Origin: Gyrodactylus bullatarudis
Taxonomy: Eukaryota; Platyhelminthes; Monogenea; Gyrodactylidea; Gyrodactylidae
Direction: 5' to 3'
NCBI GenBank assembly: GCA_012064415.1
Contig: SSNU01000294.1
Coordinates: forward strand, 186,001-250,000
Length of the DNA stretch: 64,000 nucleotides
Below the pieces are notes generated by a model. It searched no databases. It was not told the origin of the DNA and was given only the letters and a program-made list of their open reading frames with translations. This document shows, in pieces, positions 46,912 through 59,038 of the stretch. Made by a program: the position numbers and the translations under genes. Every line of letters begins with the position of its first letter. Positions within the stretch are counted from its first letter, which is position 1.

Positions 46912-47631
46912 ATGGAAGAAGAGCTCAACGTCCGTTATACAAGGTCCAGTAAAACTTATTCCCTTGTCTTCATACCTGAGAGAGACAATTCAGATGGTGA
47001 AGACGAAGATAATGATGTATTAACAGCAATGCATTCCGAGAACAATAGTGATTCAGATGATGAAAGTATAGTAGATCTTGAGGATCTTGCACCTTCTCAT
47101 CTTCGAGATACAAGAAATCATCCAAAAGTTCCGACTGATTTTATTCCTTTACCGAAGAATAGTGATGCGCGAACAAATCTGGAGTATTTTTCTTTATTCT
47201 TCGATGATAGAATGATATCAATGCTGGTATATCAATCAAACATTTTTGCTACTCAGAATAACAGAGTCCTTGGAACCAATATAAACGAGGTCCGAAAATT
47301 TCTTGGAATGCTGCTCAAGATGAGTGTGATAAAATTACCTCGAGTCTAAATGTACTGGTCTAAAGAGACAAAAGTAGTGGCCGTCTCAATGCTGATGAGT
47401 CGCAATCGATTCACCGATTTGAAAAGAAATCTTCATTTTGCTGACAACTCATAGACAGACACATCGGATCAAATTTACAAAATTCGTAATCTTGTAGAAA
47501 TTTTTCGCCAAAACTGTCTACGAAATGGAGAAGATGATCAAGTTCAGTCCGTCGATGAACAAATTATTCCATTCAGAGGAAAGTCAAAAATAAAGCAGTA
47601 CCTTCCTAATAAACTATTTTGCATTCCCTAA
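46912..47631 (+). pseudogene. piggyBac-type transposase fragment
   Basis: Starts with an acidic N terminus (DNSDGEDEDNDV, DSDDESIVDLED), then the DDE_Tnp_1_7 domain: FLGMLLKMSVIKLPRV, stop at 47,347, then MYWSKE, MSRNRFTDLKRNLHFADN, stop at about 47,452, then DQIYKIRNLVEIF and SVDEQIIPFRGKSKIKQYLP. The last segment carries the first catalytic aspartate. The frame stops at 47,631 and the remaining catalytic region and Cys-rich C terminus are not seen. Two internal stops plus the missing C-terminal half make it inactive. A possible left end is TTAA at 46,533-46,536 followed by CCCTTTCG, as expected for piggyBac insertions, but no right end was found. Confidence 0.8.
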
Positions 47632-50600
47632 ATGCCTCGTTCTCCTTGAATAGAACCTTTTAATAATAGATAAAAACTTGTGCGAATCTAAGTATTTCAC
47701 AAGGTTTCTCAATCAACTTTCAAGGTTACAAAATAAATAAGAAACGTGAAAGACGGTGCACGAGCCCAAATGTGAATCGAAATATTAAACCTAAAAATAC
47801 TTATAAATAAAGATCCTATAACTAAAAGATACACACCATTAAATAGCTTAAATTATTTCATATTATTTTTCTTTGGGGTCACTTTCTTGGGGTTCTTATT
47901 CTTAATTTACCCATGAAATTTTCAACTCAAAGTAGGATCTCGGCATTAGCTCGAAAACATCTTTGAATTTCAGATGATTCTTCATATCTTTCTTGGATTT
48001 TTGTAAAACTCATCAAGCCTTTGTATGAATTACAGTTGACCAAATGAAATTCAAATTGGATGCAAGGAAAAAAGTTTTTTTCATAAAACATGACGGTAAT
48101 TATACTACAAATACTCCCCAAAAATTTCCATAGTCAACAATGTTCTCAATGTACAGCTAAAAAGGAAAATTTGACACTACATTGCATTGAGTAATGATGT
48201 TCACACTAGGTGCTGTATCTCATTAAGGTGGCTAATGACATGTAATTTAATGATTCAAAGTGATTTTCTCCATCCCTCTCAATCTAAATCAACAAACACG
48301 CATGAAATGTCGTGATAATCAAAATAGAATTATTCATAATGAATCTAGAGAGATAATGAATTTCATCAATATAGAGCTGACTAGTTGATGAGAATTTACA
48401 ATTATTATTTCTACAGAAATAAACCAATATTTTTCTTCGAATAGGCTGGAAGAAAAAGTAATGTTGCTCTTCGACTTGGGTCCTTTATATAGAAAGAGCA
48501 CATCCCCATTTTTCATTCATAATTGCAACCATCGTACCTACAAGTGACATCTTGTTTTCGAATTCACCTGCAAAAGTTCACTAAAATTCGTCATTACTGT
48601 GGAATTGAATTTTTCGATAATCACGAAGGAAAATTATCCAAAATCTGGAAGTTAAACTTTTTCTCGGAAATAGTAAGATTTTCGCTATCTCTGTGGCCAA
48701 ATTCGAATTCTATCTCTAATGCTGATCTCGAATATCTGCATTTAACTGCTTCAAATCATCGAAATCGATGAAAATTTTGGGTTTAAAAGTTGAAAAAGCG
48801 GAAATCGGTACATTTTCGAAATTCGAAAAACGGCCTAATTTTGGTCAGATTGATTTTTTTTCGAATATCCACATCTCATTAGCTCATTCCGTTTTTGAAT
48901 TCAAATAATTTTTTTTTCTGTGAATCCGGAGAAAAATATTGAGTTTTTTGTTAAAATAGTAAATTCCCATCTTCATGTCAATTAGCTTTAAATTGATTTT
49001 CCATACGTATGGAAAAGTATACTTTTATTCGGTTTACTTGTAAGTATTTCTTTTGTTGGTAAATTCGCGATAAAGAATTAGAATAATATAAAAGTGAAGC
49101 TTATTTTTTTTTTAAATTTGTCAAAATTTTTTTTCTCCTCAATTAGTCAGTCAATAGAGTGATCAAGTTACAGATCAAAGTGACTCTATAACTAACCAAT
49201 TTGAATTATATCCCTCCCCAACCCATGAACAGTGATTTCCTAATTTTAGCAGGAAAGATTAATTATTACTCTAAGTCTCTCTCTCTCTCTCTGATCATGG
49301 GAACCATATGGAATATAAAATAGTCTAGGATAATATACCCACTGTAAATCAACAACAACATCCTCTCAATAATTATAATTGTTATTGATGAGTATTTAAT
49401 ATAGACACTACAATTATGATTATTATTATTATTGTTAGTTGGATAAAACTCTCAGCTTTTGGTCTGATTCTAATAATAGTTGGTCTGATATTATATTTCA
49501 ACTAATAAAAGTCATCAAAATTCTGATAATTTTTGATTGTTAAACCAAGGGAGAGTTTGAAGATATACCTTAGCTACACCTAGTTAATATGAAAATGAAA
49601 ATACAGTTGTGCACCAGTTTTGGTGTGTGAGAATGTGCACACCCCGATTTTCCAGCTAAAAATAAGAGTTCGTATTTGAAATCTACTAAGAAGTAGGACA
49701 AATATATTTAAATTTTAATATTTTGGGCAAATTTTGTTACTTTTCTAGTTTTTGGTCTCAACTTGTAGAGAATTTTCTCCTGATTCGATCAGTACCACTA
49801 AACCCTGCCAAATTCATTCATTAAGTATGGAAACTATTGAAAATAAACTTCGAAATTTTGATGAAAAATTAATGCGTCACCCTCTCCCCTAATTTACAAG
49901 TTAAGCTAAAGTTTCTTACTAATTATGCATTACATTTCAGTCACAAATTGTCTATTTAAGGTCAAATTGTTTCATAATCACACCTTGTTAAATTAAAAAT
50001 CAATAGAGAATTCTATCTAAAGTCTTTTCAGTGACTTTGGAAACATTATTCAATAAATTGAGCTCATTTTTAGTCAAAATTTAAATACCCATAACTTTTT
50101 TATTATAAATGATAGAAATGTAATTTTTTCTGCAAATGAAAGAGAATTTCAAGCTGCACAACTGTAATATGATTTTTTGCAACTTTTGATCAAATTCGAT
50201 TTCTTGATGAAAAAATGGGAATTTTGTAAAAATCCTACAGACAGAAATTTATAAAATATAAAAGAGTCAATAATAGACTCATGAAAATCTTGAAGGAATA
50301 GTATTTCATAATGTCAAAACTGAAGGAAGATCCTAAAGTCAATAAGGAAACTAGCAGAGTTAAATCTTATCGTACATTAAATCGATAAAACCATTGCTTA
50401 ATCAGTAGTTAGTAGATTCTCCTGTGAATTTATTATTTTTACAGAATTTTCTATTTTTTACGGTCATTGAAGAATTTTTGAAATTCAGAACATCAAGCCC
50501 AATTTCACCTGATATACACGCTGAATAGAAATTTTAAGGAAAATATCAAATTTCCAGTTGGTGCTAAATTTCCATTATTTGGAAATTTGAGTTGAAAATG

Positions 50601-50816
50601 TTTGTTGATTTCAAAGTGAGTGAGTGATCAAACTTCCGAATATCTGTTCGAATTCATAATTTGGAAATATATACAAGAAAATATGGGATATATCTGAAAA
50701 CTATATTAAAATATAAAAATTTACAAAGATATAATAAAATGCAAGCAGAAAAAAACACCAAAACTCTCGAATAAATAGCAGCAGAGAAGAGAAAAGTCAA
50801 AGAGTTCAACATAGGC
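47632..50816. other. gene-free repeat stretch
   Basis: AT-rich, no supported ORF. It includes a repeat unit at 48,720-48,960 shared with 40,915-41,130 and a (CT)n microsatellite at 49,276-49,292. Confidence 0.45.
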
Positions 50817-50945
50817 CAGGGTAGTACTATAATGTTATTCGCTTGCTACCTGACTATGTTGTCTTTTGGCTTGTTTCAGTCTGTCCAAATAGTCAATATA
50901 TGCCGAACAGCTCCCTGAACAACTACTTGGTTCAAAATTATGAGT
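50817..50945 (-). repeat. family 6 coding-like repeat, short copy C
   Basis: On the minus strand an open frame reads FEPSSCSGSCSAYIDYLDRL, then KQAKRQHSQVASE and a stop. It joins directly the left and right parts that in copies A (24.7 kb) and B (53.3 kb) are separated by 220 bp or more, as if the middle were absent or spliced out. Confidence 0.6.
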
Positions 50946-53320
50946 TTAAGCTTAGAAGAATAGTCTTTTTGAACACATGAATTGATCGAGTAAAATTTTA
51001 TCGCTGTACAATGGCAATTTTCCATTTCGCTTTAGAAGAAAAAGCTTCCTGTTTATTTTAAATAAAATTCAGATATCTAGCATCCTTTCATAAAAAAATC
51101 CCAGCAAGGCCTGCGTTAAAAGTATGCTAAATTGAAATAAAAAGGGATTTTATTGCCCTACTCAAAATTGTTACGATTCTCACATGAAATGTGAATATTT
51201 TGAGTTCCAATAAATTCCTTTGTTCATCACAAGGGTATCAGATAGATCAGATTATAGCTATTGTAGCTAAATGAATTATTTCTTGTAAATGATCTATAGA
51301 TTGTAGAGAAAATTTGAAAATACAATCAGATATGATCCTAAAAATCAACTTTTGATCAATCTATCACTTAAAAATCAACAAAAATTTGATAAAATTGATT
51401 TTTTCAAATTTTTTTCTTCGTAAATGTGGGTCTCATGGTCTAGAGCCCAGAAAATCTTGTTCAAATTCGATTTCTTGTTTAAAAATTGAACCTTGCTTCA
51501 ATACTACATGTCCAAAGAATAATTTCTGCTATTAAATCTACTTCAATGTTTTCTTGATGTTTACTGATAACGAGAGGCCATGTTGAAGATTCAAGGTGAT
51601 CAGTTGGCAGGAGAAATATTCAGCCTTGTGTGTATGATAATCACAGGTTTTCGAACTTTATCAAGAATATTTGAGTTTCGTTCTAAACTCTTCAATAATA
51701 TTCCCAACTCATCAATTATGAGTAGGACAATCAAATGCCTTTTTTGTCCATAGACTAATACAGGTGTATTAAGCCTGAAAATGTTATTTGAAAATCTCTT
51801 GATAGCTTGGTTCACGAGTTGAATTTACATCTTAAAAAGCCTTTTTTGCATTAAGAATCTCCTTCGCAATCAGATAAAAAAATTAATAAAAATTTGACAT
51901 TATACGATTGAATTTGCACTCAGGATACGACTTCAACTTAAAAATTATCATGATATTCTGCATTTAAATGCTGCTAACTAAAGTTCACAACGAGGACTTT
52001 CAACACTTAATTTTAACAGGAATCCAGAAATTCAATTGAAACTTCCCTGTACTCTCTATAAGCAAAATGGTCCAAACGAATATTCAAAATATATAATCAA
52101 TCAGATATCAGAGATTCTAGATATTTTCACTTAGATGATCATCCTTAACCAATGATAATAAAAAGCTTTTATCATTCGTAAAAGGTTCTTGAAGGGTTGA
52201 AAACGGTTTTGATAAAAATTCGTTTTGAAAAATTGAACCAGTTCGTTTCCATACCCTGCAAATTGCAATAGTTCACCGGTAAAATGTATTTAAATTTTTA
52301 TTTGCCTTTTTTCTAAAATTTTGCCTTAAAAATACTTTTTTTTCATTCGAAAAACTGCCTTTTTCTGGTTACCCTAGTTATGAGTCATGACTGACTCATA
52401 AAATAACTTTTGAATAATAGCGTTTATCCTCACTTCATTGAATTGTAATTATAATTTGTGAGCTTTTAATCAAATTCCTGTATTAATTTAAAAAATTGAT
52501 AACAGAGAATGAATATAGTTTTCCCATTCAATTAGATTTAGTGCACTACTTGTTAGCCTTTCTCATTCTACATACTTTTCTTAATCGGCATTCAAAGATT
52601 CTTGAATCCTGACCAATTTATTTGACCGTTGAGTTGAAAATTTATGAAAATATCAGAATGGGGGATTCCCTAACAAAGAGAATCGTTAATAGTACCTAGG
52701 ATGGCAATAAAACAATGAAATCGATTATCGTGATTAAATTTATCTCAAGTTTTTATAACGTACACCAAAGAAAAAACTATACATTTTCAATATGCTGCCT
52801 CCCCTGTTCACATTGAGGTGGAATTCTTCTGATGCATTCTGTTAAAGACCCTTTTGATGATTAGATTGATAGGAAAAGATGGATACCGATGAATTTGAAA
52901 TAATCAATCAATTCGCTTGCATAATTTAACATTTGTATTTTAAAAGAGTAGCATACGCTTAATATCGACACGCTTGATTTCCTTCCCTCAAAGGGCCTCT
53001 CTTTATTTCGACGGATAAAAAAAAGGAAACATCTATCTACGTTGGGTGAGGAATCATGAAAAATCTGCATAATCACAGACACGGATCATCAAAATATTCA
53101 TTCAAACAATTCAATGAAATACGCAATAATCGAAATCTTGCCTATTATTCACTTAAAAAAGCGTTCTTAGATATAATCTTGATTCTACTCAGACAAATTC
53201 TAGAATTAAGTCAAAAATAAAATGTACTTACTTGGGTCCCCCATCCCATTAAAGGGGATAGATCTCGATTATTATTAAGTTAAAGGATAGGGGTTTTTCA
53301 TATTCTACTATTTGATTGAT
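50946..53320. other. gene-free stretch
   Basis: AT-rich sequence without a supportable gene, RNA or transposase; only short stray frames. Confidence 0.4.
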
Positions 53321-53655
53321 TTTTGAATTGTCTATAACGTTGTTCGCTTGCTGCCTGACTATGTTGTCTTCTGGCTTGTATTGGTCTGTTTGTAGAAAGA
53401 GGAGAAAAGGGTGTAGTATTTCTTAAAGAGCAAGGATTATAAAAATTATAGTGATTGTTACAATAATCAGAATTATTAGAGTAATAACTCTGATAATATA
53501 ATTCATCACTTGAAGGAAAATTAAAATAAAGATTAGAATAAAAAACATTTAGATTACCCTGATAAAAACAGTTAGGACAGCAAGCGAACAACGTTATAGA
53601 CAATCTATGCCGAACAGCTTCCTGAAGAACTACTTGGTCCAAAATTATGATTTTT
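53321..53655 (-). repeat. family 6 coding-like repeat, copy B, with perfect 26-bp inverted repeats
   Basis: Minus-strand copy of 24,719-25,185. It contains two perfect inverted 26-mers, 53,328-53,353 and 53,578-53,603 (core ATAACGTTGTTCGCTTGCTG), and a frame with FPSSDELYYQSYYSNNSDYC and NRPIQARRQHSQAASEQRY. A continuous 114-codon frame exists, but it reads through the inverted repeat and differs from copy C, so it is not called as a gene. Confidence 0.6.
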
Positions 53656-54439
53656 TGAAAACCAAGTTATAGTGGGTTCTTTACTAAAACCCCTGTTAAT
53701 TCTTTTTTTACCAATATATTAATCAAAATTATTTTTATAAATTTTAGACGTTTTAATTACAAAAGTCAAGATGCAAGATAGTTCATAAGCTAATTTAAAC
53801 TTCGTTATTTATCGAGTTATGAAATTAATCTCTTAAAACAAGAATATCTCGGACATTGAATTAGTGTCCAACTTTTATGATCTCATAACAAAATGATTTA
53901 TCCCCTACAAAAATAAGCCAAACACCCCATACGTGTTGTAAATTCTATGAGAATAGTAAATACTTTTGTGAGTTGTTCACTCTAGCTGTCTGAAATGAGT
54001 TCGTGTTACCATGAAATGTATTTGCTCTCTTGAAGGGATTCCCTCTCAAACTCCAAAATAAATACAGTACTAATTTCAATTATCCTTCATGTAATTGAAA
54101 TAATACTCTTTCCCTCTTGTATAGACGATTCTTGAGATTCATGATCCTCTCTTGATTTCCTTGAGCTTCAATCATCTTTTTGATAAGAGTATGAAGAGAG
54201 ATAGAATCTTGATCCTACTTTGTACATCAGAAACTTTCTTCTTCATCTCATGTATTGCTTATATTCCTGTCTAACTTTAATCAGTATTGGACACTGCCAT
54301 ATGTTCCAGGATATATACAAAGTTATGCTTATGAGATCAATCATATGCTGTAGTGTAGTTTCCAATTTCATTTTACAGTTTTTTTCCATGTACAAACTGA
54401 TGTTGTAGTTAATTTGAGGATCTATCATCTCTTTAAAAA

Positions 54440-54955
54440 TATCTTCATCAAGTTAGAGTTCTTATGGATATAGTAATTACCAGTGACCTCTAGGCTAGGG
54501 TGAAATTTTTTTCTCCAAACATCTCACGAGAGGACTTACTTTTCTGATAAATTTTATAACTCAGATCATGTTTTCCATAATTCTAAAGTGTGAAAGTCAT
54601 TCTCCATTATGTCATTGCCCATTTTTCCCACAATATCCCACAGATATGATAAAACAACGAAATTCACAATGGAGGCCTACTTGATGATAAGATTACTATT
54701 TTTGAGGATACAACTTAAGAAATCCATTAAATGGTCCGGATTTTGGTGATTGTGTAGTAAAATTTGGACGGCGATTTAAAAAATTCTGGATTTTTTAAAC
54801 CAAATGACATAATGGAGAATTATTTTTGACAAAACAATTCTTAGAATTTATAGTTCTATCAGAAAAGTTGGTACCAATATGAGGTTAAAAATTTCACCCT
54901 AGCCTAGTGACCACACTTTGCTTAAAATGTCTAAATTACGAGTTTTGCTTTAAGA
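54440..54955. repeat. family 1 element copy C, split by a family 2 insertion
   Basis: 54,440-54,488 (AAGTTAGAGTTC..TAATTACCAGTGACC) and 54,908-54,955 (TGACCACACTTTGCTTAAAATG) are consecutive in the complement of the copy at 31,790-31,840, so the intervening 419 bp are an insertion. Confidence 0.75.
54489..54907 (+). mobile_element. family 2 MITE, complete copy with TGACC target duplication
   Basis: 419 bp with perfect 21-bp terminal inverted repeats (left CTAGGCTAGGGTGAAATTTT, right complement). Flanked by TGACC at 54,484-54,488 and 54,908-54,912. The empty site (CCAGTGACCACACTT) is seen in the uninterrupted family 1 copy at 31.8 kb. No coding capacity. Confidence 0.85.
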
Positions 54956-55463
54956 GAATTGAATAGCTCAAAATCGATAGTTATGACCGATACTGGCCAT
55001 TCTATTCTCATGTGAGATCTATCCGATGAATTAATCGATTCATACATAATTATAATAATCTAAAATATCTACCGAGAAATATACTGATAGATAAAGAAAG
55101 GTAGGTGGTATTCTTTCCACCAATCAATAATTGCATGACTTGAGAAAAGCAGGAAAAATTTCTCTTCCTAATTTTCATGTTACGTGTGTGTCAGTAGAAA
55201 TCAACTAAACATTGCTAGGTTTAATTGCTTAATAAACATTTCTGGTGTAGAAGGCAGTCCTTAGAACTAGGAAATTTTCTCACATGTGAATTGATTGAAA
55301 GAAAGGTAGGAGTAAATAAAGATGTAGGGAAAACTCAGATAAAAAACTTTATTCTCAAACAATCCTTCTTTGCCCACCAGAGAGACATAAATTCAGTTGA
55401 AATCTTTTTTCATCAAGAATTCGAACTTGTTAAAGATTTTTTGCAATCCTACTCATGTTGCTC

Positions 55464-57179
55464 ATAGTATTTGAAATCCTTCCCTACCCAAATTTCGACC
55501 AATCAAATCAAAGTATTATTTTAGGTTTTTGCAAAGGTATGAAAAATCTTTTTTCCCCCTATAATTCTCCCCCTCCATCCCACAGAGGTGATTTCTTCCC
55601 TGCTTATGATATGCATCGATATACGTTGGTATATTCATGACAAGACATGTCAATCTAAACTATCATCTAAATATCCTAACCTAGTCATATTTCAACGTAA
55701 TCATGAGTGTGGGATAGACATATTCAATTTTCTAGCAACAGTAGATCCATTTTATCTTAATTAAGAATTTTTAAAATTCATTCAATATATCCAAATAGGG
55801 AAAAAATTATTTTTTGAATTTTCCGATTTTCAATGTAAATTTTTTAATTTTTTTAAATCAAAAATAAAGTTGGTTTTTATATCATCTTAAAGAGCATTTC
55901 TTAAATAATAGAATGAGAATAAAACTTTTTGTGAAAATGCAAATTTTCGATCTAAAAATGCATTTTGAATGCAATGTTCCCTCCAGGGTACAATGGCTAC
56001 GGAAGGGTTAATTACAAATTACTGAATTACAAAAATATTAGTTTATAAAGAATTAATTTATTGAAAATCATAGACAGTAGAATTTAATATCGGACTTTCT
56101 TCAACGAAATCCAGGTTCTCTATTATACTGACAGACCCTTTAAGTTTTCGAATCGACAAATAATTCTTAAGAAGCTCTATATCAACTAATGTTGCTCGTC
56201 GCATTTCTTCAGTGTCTCCATCCCTCTTAGGTATCAATCCAGTTTCTTCTTAACACACGCTTATTATACATAGCTTTGAATTTACGCACTATTCCTGCGT
56301 CTATTGGTTGAAGAACTGAGGTCGAGTTTTCTGGCAGATAGATAATCTGAGAAAGTTACAAATTTAAAAATAATTTTTATGTTTGGATCATTACCTTTAT
56401 ATTTCTTAAAGATCTTTGAAGTTCTTCTTTACAGTGTTTGAAGTGAGCACTACATTGATCCATGAAAAGTAAAATTTTTCTTCCCAGAGTTCGGTCCCAT
56501 GCCATCAGATACTTCTTGAATGATTCCTTTGTCATCCAAGCTGACTTATTAGATGGATATTTAATTCTTTTCAAGAGATGCTCTTGTTTTTGAAAACTTC
56601 TTGGATTCTTGCTTTTACCAATTATCCATAGCTTTTTCGATTTTTTTCTTCCGAATACTTTTGAACCCTTTTTAGCAATAACTTTTGAATAATATTCCAG
56701 CCAGCTTCGTCAATGTTCCATAGTTGCTTTGGCTGATAAGAATAAGATTCATCAAAGTTGGCAATTCTAATTGTCAATAGGAACTGATCACGTGTTCTAT
56801 AAAAATCAGATCTGACGTAAAAATATCTTGATCTATCTTCTTCTGAGAGTCCGACAAATGTGATAATTTTATCAAGTTTCTTTTGAGCCTGGAAATAAAT
56901 GAACAGAAATGGAACCTACATTGAAATCTTGAACACTCATGATTACGTTGAAATATGACTAGGTTAGGATATTTAGATGATAGTTTAGATTGACATGTCT
57001 TGTCATGAATATACAAACGTATATCGATGCATATCATAAGCAGGGAAGAAATCACCTCTGTGGGATGGAGGGGGAGAATTATAGGGGGAAAAAAGATTTT
57101 TCATACCTTTGCAAAAACCTAAAATAATACTTTGATTTGATTGGTCGAAATTTGGGGTGGAAAGGATTTCAAATACTAT
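55464..57179. mobile_element. pogo/Tigger-like unit bounded by 247-bp inverted arms
   Basis: Arms 55,464-55,710 and 56,933-57,179 are inverted and nearly identical (only a few mismatches seen, e.g. near 55,480 and 55,628). They enclose 1.2 kb that contains the transposase relic on the minus strand. The outer ends start ATAGTATTTGAAATCC. This is either a transposon with long terminal inverted repeats or an inverted duplication. Confidence 0.7.
56247..56888 (-). pseudogene. pogo/Tigger-like (DDE_1) transposase relic with a spliceable intron
   Basis: Minus-strand blocks in family order: KKLDKIITFVGLSEEDRSRY, QLWNIDEAGWNII (first catalytic Asp region), stops/frameshift near 56,600, then PSNKSAWMTKESFKKYLMAW, GRKILLFMDQCSAHFKHC (second Asp), LRNIK. 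A 48-bp GTAATG..TTTCTCAG interval lies between LRNIK and IIYLPENSTSVLQPIDAGIV, with FKAMYNKRVLRR following. Removing the interval restores the continuous DDE_1 motif, so the source transposase was probably spliced. A further acceptor-like TTTATTTCCAG precedes AQKKLDK. No intact N-terminal DNA-binding domain was found. Confidence 0.8.
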
Positions 57180-58540
57180 TGATATTTTTCACAAGTTGTC
57201 TCACTTTACAGAGCTTTTACCTGTATGGTCATTTTGCAAATTTCGATTTTTTAATTTGAAAGTGGTTAAAAGAAATTTCGATTTTGCACGATTTGTTTCC
57301 ATTTTTTCAAACTTTGAGTTCAACATGTCACAGGAATCAAACATTCTTTTTCAGGATCTCCAATAGACACTAGAAAGTTTCTAGTAGAAACTGATCTTGG
57401 ATTATCCTGTAATTTATTAATTTTCAAAAATCTCCACGATCTTTCTTGGTGATCCTGGAAAATAACTTCGAATCGACAAAAATTTACAACTAAAAGTTTA
57501 ATAAATTGAGAAAATTCATAATTTTGAAACAGTTTCCAAAAAAATCTTTTACATGCCAAATTTATTCTATCAAAAATACATTTATCTCATCAGCAATTTT
57601 CATACTGTTAATCCTAAAAGAAGAAACAAGAAGAAATATCATCAAACATTCATCTCTTCCCCTTCAATAGTAAAGGAAAGAAATCAAACACACTTTTCTT
57701 GTTATTTCTTGGATGAATAAAATTTCTAGATAAAAAACAAAAAATCTATTTTTCTACAATGGCATTGTCACATACTTTCAGCTACGACTGATGAATAACT
57801 TTTTATTTCACAGTCAAAACATGACTATTTAGTAGTCCTGAGAATTCATAGGAGGACGTCCTTTAATCTCGATATGAAAAGAATCAACATGTTTTTTCTA
57901 ATGATATCCTTTCCACTTATTCGCACATTTATTTTAGCAAGAAAATTTTTGTTTACGCCTAGATTTTTTTCAGTAGAATTATGAAATTTCATAGAACTTT
58001 TAAAATATTTGGATGCAAAGTCTTCGTAAGTTGAAACAAATATCTTCTCTGCCAAACCTAGTTCTAATAACGGCCTAGATTTAGACTTATCAAATTGGCT
58101 TACCCTACACTATTGATGAAGTTGAATCATAATTTTCACGGGCCCTCACTTATACCTAAAAGTAATGACCTTGTTCTTAGAGTGAGTTGATTCATTTAAC
58201 CCTCGAAGTGGAGTCCAAATTGACCTCAAACGAATATATTTGCTTCTAGGACAAAAGATCCATATTCCTTTCTTCTGTGTTATATTTCAGAACCAAGATC
58301 GTCATTGACTATGCTAGTTCTTCGCCTTTTGGTGCCAATATTCTCTTCGTACTTTGATTTTACTCTCATGAGCTGATGGCTTAGCTCCTTTAGAAAAATT
58401 CTGTCTATTTTTAATGGAATATATAACATATTTTGTTGATCTTCTGCTAGAATAAGTTCCTGATCCAAGACATTAACAAGAGAATTCTCATTTGTCTTCA
58501 AGAGAAATTTCTGCTGACTTTAACGTGTCCTTTTCTTCAG
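57180..58540. other. gene-free stretch
   Basis: AT-rich, short spurious frames only; no recognised element apart from weak similarity of 57,220-57,360 to repeats at 63.4-63.8 kb. Confidence 0.4.
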
Positions 58541-59038
58541 TTGTGGAGAAGAGAATTTCTCAAATTTGTCCCTCATGATCTCACAGATCCCCAGAAAAGA
58601 AAGAGAGTCGAATATTGCACAATATTAATCCATCGTTTAAGATACGAAAACTTCTTCAATAGCATCGTGACAACAGATGAAAAATAGATATTCTTAAAGA
58701 ATCCTAATCGGAAAAGATCATGGTATAAGATTGGTGAGAAATGCACTCAACCAAACCCAAATAGGTTCGCAATAGATTTTTTGGTGCCGTTGAGGAATAA
58801 TTCACGACGAGTTATTGGATCCCAACCAGACAGTCAATAAAGATCAATATAATGATATAATTATATTCAATCATTTAAGGCTCCAACAGATTATCATCTT
58901 TTCCGCTCGCTTCAACATCATTTGAAGGGGAGAATTTTCAATTTATGAGATTAGGCTTAGAAGTCTCTTGATGAGTATTTTACGCAGAAACACCAAGAAT
59001 TTTGGAAAAAAGGCATAGATATGTTTGCAGAAAGGTAA
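58541..59038 (+). pseudogene. mariner (Tc1/mariner) transposase remnant
   Basis: The frame gives FVPHDLTDPQKRKRVEYC, FFNSIVTTDEK, then a stop where the conserved TDEKW tryptophan belongs, then NPNRKRSWYKIGEKC, typical of mariner. A deletion removes the region with the second catalytic aspartate (HDNARPH block). The sequence resumes with APTDYHLFRSLQHHLKG, more stops, then SLDEYFTQKHQEFWKKGIDM, matching the mariner C terminus. About 500 bp, inactive. Terminal repeats were not identified. Confidence 0.85.

Noticed and set aside
53298..53642. 114-codon open frame on the minus strand
   Set aside because: It runs through an inverted repeat and is not conserved at its start in the other copies; treated as part of repeat family 6.
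55990..56011. GGAAGGGTTAA as the right end of the piggyBac element at 46.5 kb
   Set aside because: 9 kb away and unrelated flanks; could be an end of another element, but there is no partner end.
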